Part shown: piece by piece, positions 58,501-64,000 of the stretch
How the letters are laid out: the number at the start of each line of letters is the position of its first letter
Position numbering within the stretch: position 1 is the stretch's first letter
Source: Abelmoschus esculentus
Taxonomy: Eukaryota > Streptophyta > Magnoliopsida > Malvales > Malvaceae
NCBI GenBank assembly: GCA_035048815.1
Contig: JAUCBN010000026.1
Span: forward strand, 11,725,501-11,789,500
DNA length: 64,000 bases
Direction of reading: 5' to 3'
Notes under the pieces: generated by a model
The model's database searches: none
What the model saw: the letters and a program-made list of their open reading frames with translations, nothing else
Told to the model about the DNA's origin: nothing
Translations under genes and position numbers: made by a program

Positions 58501-60976
58501 GGTAGATTGCATTACATGTAGATTACATGTGTGTATGCTTGGTTGTAAGATAAAAGCCTTTAATGGTGATTCTTGCAATGAGTTATGTTATGCGTTAACA
58601 TTATTAGAATACATATCAAATATTACCATGAGCTTGTAGGAAAGTTTTAAGATCAAATGGGAAAGCTTTGGGAGGAGTTCTTAAGAATTTTCAGGCTTAG
58701 TTCTGCGTTTTCGTGTAGGGGTATCGATACCCTTGGTGGGTGTTTTGATACCCCGTAGAGAATTGTTAGGCGAAATAGGCAGGCATTTCAAAACGTTTTG
58801 CCCGTGTATTGGAATGAAACCTTTCAGTAATATTTTGGTTTGATACTCCCTCTAGGGTGTGTCAAAACGGGGGTCTATATCGATAACCCATATAGGAGTA
58901 TCGGTACAGGCTAGTCTCCTTAACCTTAAGTCAACGTAGTAGCGTATCGATACGCGAAGGGAGCATATCGATACAGGTGACGTTTCTATACCCTCTTACA
59001 GGCGTATTGATATGCCTGGGCAAATTGCCCCAAATTTTGAAGGTGAGGCTTAGGGGTTCCATAAATCGCAAATAGTTCCCTAAAGGTTAGTTAAGTCACG
59101 GAATGAACACTAAAACTTAAAAATTATGATGTGGTCCTTAATATGATAATTTGTTCCTTATACTTGGTCTTGGACTTGATTTCGGTATAGCATGGTTTTG
59201 AGTCCTAGGTGGTTTATCTTGTTATTGAGTCTTGTGTGGTGGGATCTGGATACTCAGATAATGTTGTAACACGAAAAAGGTCGTCTGATGTAACATTTTG
59301 GGGCGACCTCATCTGAAGATGTTCGATATAATATTTCAAACATGGGATTGGTTGGGCGGCCTCCATCCTAGTACTTATTCTGAATATTGGGTAATCTCGT
59401 TCGAAGATGTTTGATATAACATTTTGAGCATAGGATATTGAGGGCGGCCTCAAATCCTGAGTGCAGGTTCCTGATGTTGTGTGGACACGGGCCTCACTAT
59501 TTGTGTTTGATTTTGATGTGACATGTATATGCTGTGTGTGATAGTATACATTTCATTTATGTCATGTGGTAGGAAAGCATGATAGAACCATCACATCATG
59601 CATAATAATTACATGCCTTGCTTTACTTATTATGATATGCATGATTTTGGTCGAGTGGCGGCGTACCCACTGAGCTTTCGTATCTCTGCTTTCGAAATGT
59701 GTTTTCGTACATAGGTTAGGTGAAGCTAGGTTTTGTGGAGCACCATCGAGGTTGGGATTTCAGCATTGACAATTGTGTCAGAGTATAATTATTAGATGTA
59801 GTGGGCTAGTACTTGTTGGACTCTATGTAATTTATAACTTTGTTTATTTATTTGGATCGAATGTTTTTAAAATATTTGTAATAATTGTAGCTCCAAACTA
59901 CTTTATGCTTTTATAATTTACTTTTTAACTTGAATTGGATTTTATGAATCTACTTTGGACTTGAATTGGATTTACTTTGTTGGACTTTTGAAAGAAATTT
60001 TAAAATATGGGTTTTAGGTCGGAGGCCCAATGTGACAGCGGGTCAAGGGTTTTACATATGCCTTGAATTATGTGTTTTGCTTATGGAGTTAAGTAGCCAT
60101 GCATCTAGAGAAAATGTTTTGAAGTTGTGGTTTATGCCTTTAGGAACGTATAAGCATCTAGAGAACTTTAAATTTTCGTTTAAGGCATGAAATAAGTGTA
60201 ATATGCACTTTCTAGACAAAGGATTTCGATACCTCTTCATAGGGTATCGATACCTAGGTAAAAACGCGAGAGATTTCTGGGAAAAATAGCCTAGGTATCT
60301 AAACCACATGAATTGGTTTTGAAACTAATGTGTTAATTTTTGTAGGCTTATCAATACGCTCATCCCGAGTTCCGAAACCCATTTTTATAGTAACGAAATG
60401 TTTCAGAACGGGGACCAAGCTGTATCGAAACACGGGTTTGTTACACAAGCAATCGAGCGAGTCATCGAAAGCGTATCGAAACACTTAAGACCCGTTTTGA
60501 TACCCCCTTGTCGTTACACTGGTATCGAAACTAGGACAGGATGTTTTGAATCCCCTGGCAGTTTAAGTCATTATAGGCTTGTTTAAACTTTAGAATTGCA
60601 CCTTTTAGTCACCAAACATTGAGGGAACACTTAGATGACTTGTAGACATTATTTTAAACTTAAAATTTACGTACAAGCATGAAATATACTTAATTAAATA
60701 TTGATAACCTTAATTTCATAATTAGGGTCTAAAATTATGAAAATTGCAATTAGGTCCTTAAAATTAGTTCAAACAAATTAGAACTTTTTTCACATCTTTT
60801 TTCGTTGCAATTGAACTCAGTCCTTGCATGAACACGTAGAATCTAATTAAAGTATTTAGATAAGATAAAAAGAAAAAATTAGGGTCATTTATCGGGCGAG
60901 TCTTCGGATTAGTACCGGTATTCCCCGTGTAGCTCGTTCGAGTCCGTGGCATCTAGACTGGGTCGAGGGGGTTACA
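55516..60976 (+). repeat. solo LTR (family A) inserted in copia RNase H, containing a second LTR
   Basis: Starts TATAACACCCC (expected TGTAACACC) and ends GGGGTTACA. Flanks are AGTAA at 55511-55515 and AGGAA at 60977-60981, a 5-bp duplication with one change. The copia frame GMCE resumes as GIWLLNLL after removal. It matches the LTR at 38402-41486 at both ends. The inner LTR occupies 57834-60056. It carries GTATCGATAC motifs at 60244 and related motifs to about 60560. Confidence 0.8.
57834..60056 (+). repeat. nested LTR (2.2 kb)
   Basis: Begins TGTAACAACC and ends GGGTTTTACA. It interrupts the family A LTR next to a (TATGT)n run (57789-57814). Contains GTATCGATAC at 58721 and 58944, and a ~100-bp imperfect tandem repeat at 59270-59460 (GATGTTYGATATAA and GGGCGGCCTC in each unit). 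No clear target duplication (TATTT left, TATGC right). Confidence 0.65.
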
Positions 60977-60981
60977 AGGAA

Positions 60982-61207
60982 TTTGGTTGTTAAATCTACT
61001 TAAAGTTCTAAATGTGAATCAAGAAGAGATGTTTTAGATTTTTTGTGATAATCAGTCTATTATACAAATTGCTTGAAATCTATTTCATCATGATTTGATG
61101 AAACATGTGAGATTGATAAACATTTTATCTTAGAAAAAATTACTAATGGGAGAACTTCTTTATCTTATGCTCCTATAGAAGAACAAGTGGCAGACATGTT
61201 TACAAAA
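60982..61207 (+). pseudogene. copia RNase H C-terminus
   Basis: Continues the element at 54040: WLLNLLKVLNV, then a 'FCDNQS'-type motif (DNQSIIQIA), 'HVRLI' and EEQVADMFTK in changing frames. The last motif is the known end of copia pol. It directly abuts the LTR at 61208. Confidence 0.8.
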
Positions 61208-62119
61208 TGTTAGACTTATTTTGATATAACTTAAAATAAATTTTCAATGACTAGTTTGTAAAGAATTATAAAAAAAAATTCTCGAAATAAAATTTTCAAA
61301 AACTCGATTTAAAGTTGTCAAAATAGTTTATAAAATGCTTGATTTTTTATCCATATCGAATATACTTTTAAAAGTCAACAAAATGGTCAAAAATACTTTT
61401 CAAAGCTAAAGTCTCGAAACCTTGTTAAAGGTTTTGAAACTTTTAGGATAGAATGACCTTTTTTTGAAACCTTGATAAAGGTTTCGAAACTTTTGACCTG
61501 TAATGGCTAGTTTTATTTAAAATTGATTAATGGTCTCGAAACTTCTATGCAGGTGAGCATTAAATGCTCATTCTTAATGACAATCAACGACTTCAAACTA
61601 CTACCAACGGCTACAAACAGTTATAAATAATTAAGGGCACATAAAAGAGGTCTTAAAACAATATTGGAACAAGAAGAAAGCTAATAAAAACATTCAAGCA
61701 TTCATAGATTCAAGTTGAGCTTCATTTTCAACCTTTCTTGTAAAAACACTAGTGAATTCTTCTTTTGTAATCTTTTACTAGTGTTATTTGGGTGCGTGTG
61801 AGAGCTTAAATTGTGCAAACACTTACTTTGTTAGGATTTTTTAGTTTTCTCATTTGGGGATTGATTCAATAGACTTTGGGGTATAAGTCTATTGAATTGT
61901 GTATGGTTGCTCCTTATCCTTTGAAGGAAAGACAAATTAATGAATTTGTGGGAAATCCTTATTGTGATCACTAAGGTAGTGGATGTAGACTTCATTGAGG
62001 AAGTTGAACCACACTAAATCTCCTTATAATTTTCTATCTTTGCAATTAGTGTCCACTATATTTTAAAAATTCAATTCACCCATCTCTTGGCGTTTTTCGA
62101 TCGATTGCAACACTCAACA
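61208..62119 (+). repeat. 3' LTR of the copia element
   Basis: 912 bp. Starts TGTTAGACTTATTTTGATATAAC and ends CAACACTCAACA, with the CAATTCACC block near 62083. It shares both ends with the fragments at 26347, 27077 and 49240. It carries TTTCGAAACC-type phrases at 61410-61500. Confidence 0.75.
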
Positions 62120-63006
62120 CAAAAGTATTACCAAAAGCTTCTTTCGATAAGTTTTTATTCAAGTTGGGAATATACAGTATATATTCTCTAACTTGGGGAG
62201 GACTATAAGATTATATAGGGTTATCTTCTTATGTTTAAATTAAAATTTATTTCCTAAAAGATAAAGTTAGTTTTTATAGTAGTTTAAGTTAAAGTCTATT
62301 TCCTAGAAAAAAGAGTTAGATGTCTTTTGTACTCAGGAATCCTAATTGTAACTAAATTCTTTTACTTAAGTCTATAAATTTGTTACAAAGGACGTAGTTT
62401 TTAATTTAATCAAAAAAAAAAACAATTATGTTTTTCCCTTTTTCTATGAACTTTTTTTTTACATTATTTTATTTTTTCCTAAAACTAGAACGTTAATTTT
62501 CTACGGGCTCCTTTACCATTGTTTCAATTAAACATAACAAATCGATATGAAGATTCGTCAATATGTTTCAAGACCTATTAATTAGGGTGGTTAAACTCCC
62601 TAACATTTTAGAATGCTACAATCATTGAGAAACTATGTTTGATACACCCCTCACCGAGGCAACTATTTTTGGCACCTTAGCTTTAATCTTGCTTTTTTTT
62701 TCCCTTTATTTTCTAAACAATATCTTTTGGTTTTCTAATTTCTCAAGAGTTTCAGACTCAATACTAGTTAGATCATCAAACATATTTTTGAAAGGTTCGG
62801 TTGACACTTTTGACTGACTTATATTTTTTTTCATTCATATGATATTAGGATTTTACAAAGTTGGAAAATCCTCTTGTTCAATAGCTGGAGGAACTACCTC
62901 GCCAACTACTATAGTGTCAATAATGACATTAGTAGACCAAGAAATTTCAGTCCAGAAGCTGCCTCACCAACTACCAACACAGAGAGAGCAAATTCCTTTC
63001 CAGGGC
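62120..63006. other. intergenic DNA, nothing recognised
   Basis: AT-rich. A plus-strand frame of 60 codons (62635-62817) is hydrophobic but lacks motifs and is probably chance. A GGGGAGGAC purine tract near 62200 could be retroelement residue. Confidence 0.4.
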
Positions 63007-63440
63007 AAAATTTAGGGAATATAGAGGTTTAATTTTTTATTGAGAATATAGAGATCCCCAAAGGATATTTAGTAAGTTATTTTGGGCATTTAATGCTTGC
63101 ATTAAAGGCTTCCCATTTTGTAAGCGCATGATTCAGGTGGGCGCTGAATCACTGAACGCTGGGCGCATCAGCGCTGAATGCACTGAATCACTGCTGCGCG
63201 CTGAATACACTGAATAACCGAAAGCAATGCCACCTCGAGGTGGCGACCTTGCATGCATGCAGGTCCTTACACGGTTCAGCATGAGCCGAAGAGAAATAAA
63301 AAATTATTAAAAAAACGACGCCACCTACAGGTGACGTCTCTCTTAGATTACTATAGAAAATGGCCTAGATCCCCAAATATCCTTTGGGGATCTCTATATT
63401 TCCAATTAAAAAATTAAACCTCTATATTCCCCAAATTTTT
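63007..63440. mobile_element. 434-bp inverted-repeat (MITE-like) element with palindromic core
   Basis: Left arm 63007-63070 and right arm 63375-63440 are near-perfect reverse complements (AATATAGAGGTTTAATTTTTT; ATATAGAGATCCCCAAAGGA). Between them is an unusually GC-rich core with three GCGCTGAAT-x-CACTGAA units (63141, 63171, 63197), the 16-nt palindrome GCCACCTCGAGGTGGC (63229-63244) and GCATGCATGC. No ORF. No convincing target-site duplication, so class is uncertain. Confidence 0.75.
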
Positions 63441-63499
63441 CCTCCTTTTCAGTCCTTACACTCATCACGGTCTCATTAATGGCCTCAACTCAGTGGGAT

Positions 63500-63900
63500 T
63501 CTGGACAGGCGCAATAGGAGCGACCGCACAGGCCCCCTAAAAAATAGGGCCCCAAATTTATTATAAACTACATTCACTAGATAGCGTTAATCTCAAAATT
63601 TATTATAAAAATTTTGAAAATACCCTTAAGAAATATGAGTTATAATTATTAAAATGTTATAATTATTTCCTAAATGTGACACTTGATTATAAAATCTTAT
63701 TGATCATTCCTATTATTATTGCTTCTGTAGAATCAATGAGGTTCTAGAAATGATCGTACGGTGCCCCTAAAAAAGACAATTGCTTATAAGAGCCACATTT
63801 TTAGAACTAGTAAGATTTTTAAGCAATAACTTTTAAGGGTTACATTTTAATAAATTGCATAGAAACCCCAAAATCTTTGAACCGCCCCTGCCTCAACTCC
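63500..63900 (-). repeat. fragment of a dispersed repeat, possibly a DNA transposon
   Basis: On the minus strand it opens GGGGCGGTTCAAAGATTTTGGGG and contains TTAGGGGGCCTGTGCGGTCGCTCC, phrases I associate with degraded hAT-like repeats in eudicots. No frame is intact. Confidence 0.3.
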
Positions 63901-63914
63901 ATTTACTAGCTCAA

Positions 63915-64000
63915 CTAAGGGTGTAAATGAGCTAAGTCGGGCTTGAGTAGTGCTAAACTCGGTCGTTAAGTTTTCAAGTTAAGTTCGAGTTTGAATAATT
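63915..64000 (+). repeat. start of a dispersed repeat (window edge)
   Basis: AAGGGTGTAAATGAGCTAAGTCGGGCTTGAG followed by TCGAGTTTG. This kind of repeat is widespread in plant genomes; class not determined. It runs off the window. Confidence 0.35.

Noticed and set aside
57022..58640. Several plus-strand frames of 60-95 codons
   Set aside because: They lie in LTR sequence, and no coding motif or splice structure supports them.
62635..62817. 60-codon plus-strand frame as a small membrane protein
   Set aside because: Hydrophobic only because of T-rich DNA; weak start context and no relatives known to me.
1..64000. CRISPR-like arrays, operons, tRNA or rRNA genes
   Set aside because: No regularly spaced identical repeats with unique spacers, no cloverleaf, no rRNA-like block; the context is a plant nuclear genome.

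Overview
This window looks like a gene-poor, repeat-dense stretch of a flowering-plant nuclear chromosome. It is AT-rich, has spliced genes, and contains Ty3/gypsy (Athila/Tat and Del/Tekay types) and Ty1/copia retrotransposons with plant-style primer binding sites. The element families and the TATCGATAC-bearing LTRs remind me of cotton or another Malvaceae, but I cannot confirm this without a search. No rRNA, tRNA, CRISPR array or bacterial-style operon was seen.

Only two host loci are convincing. (1) A four-exon gene on the + strand (22091-23985) encodes a 271-residue chloroplast membrane protein of the DUF4079 family and appears intact. (2) A Pro/Ser/Ala-rich single-exon gene on the + strand (43956-45146) has an in-frame TGA at 44898-44900, which cuts off what I believe is its conserved C-terminal block.

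Layout. 1-1883: 5' end and LTR of a minus-strand gypsy element. 3620-6939: 3' LTR fragment, non-coding 3' region and broken third ORF of a minus-strand Athila/Tat-like element. 6940-14302: a minus-strand Del/Tekay-like gypsy element; part of its left LTR is inverted relative to the right LTR. 14303-20800: a hAT (BED-finger) fragment fused to a decayed copia element, which is split by a 1544-bp solo LTR with a perfect 5-bp target duplication. 20800-25870: gene island with the DUF4079 gene. 25871-36356: LTR fragments, then a decayed minus-strand Athila-type element with gag, protease, RT, RNase H, integrase, 5' LTR and tRNA-Asp-type PBS. 36357-43200: copia gag fragment, gypsy 3' region with a 3.1-kb LTR, and an Athila/Tat-like 5' end. 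43300-45340: second host gene. 45340-50480: AT-rich DNA, a tandem-repeat array, a copia-type LTR fragment and a CACTA transposon terminus. 50481-54010: plus-strand Athila/Tat-like third ORF with two tandem duplications, 3' region and LTR pieces. 54040-62119: a copia element split by a solo LTR that itself contains another LTR. 62120-64000: intergenic DNA, a 434-bp inverted-repeat element with a palindrome-rich core, and fragments of other dispersed repeats.

All retroelement coding regions carry many stops or frameshifts and are non-autonomous as seen. The most distinctive signals are the nested insertion record, the inverted LTR arms, the repeated appearance of one post-pol ORF domain in three elements, the recurrent GTATCGATAC-like motifs in several LTRs, the 434-bp hairpin element and the in-frame stop in the second host gene. 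I found no convincing new enzyme or defence system.
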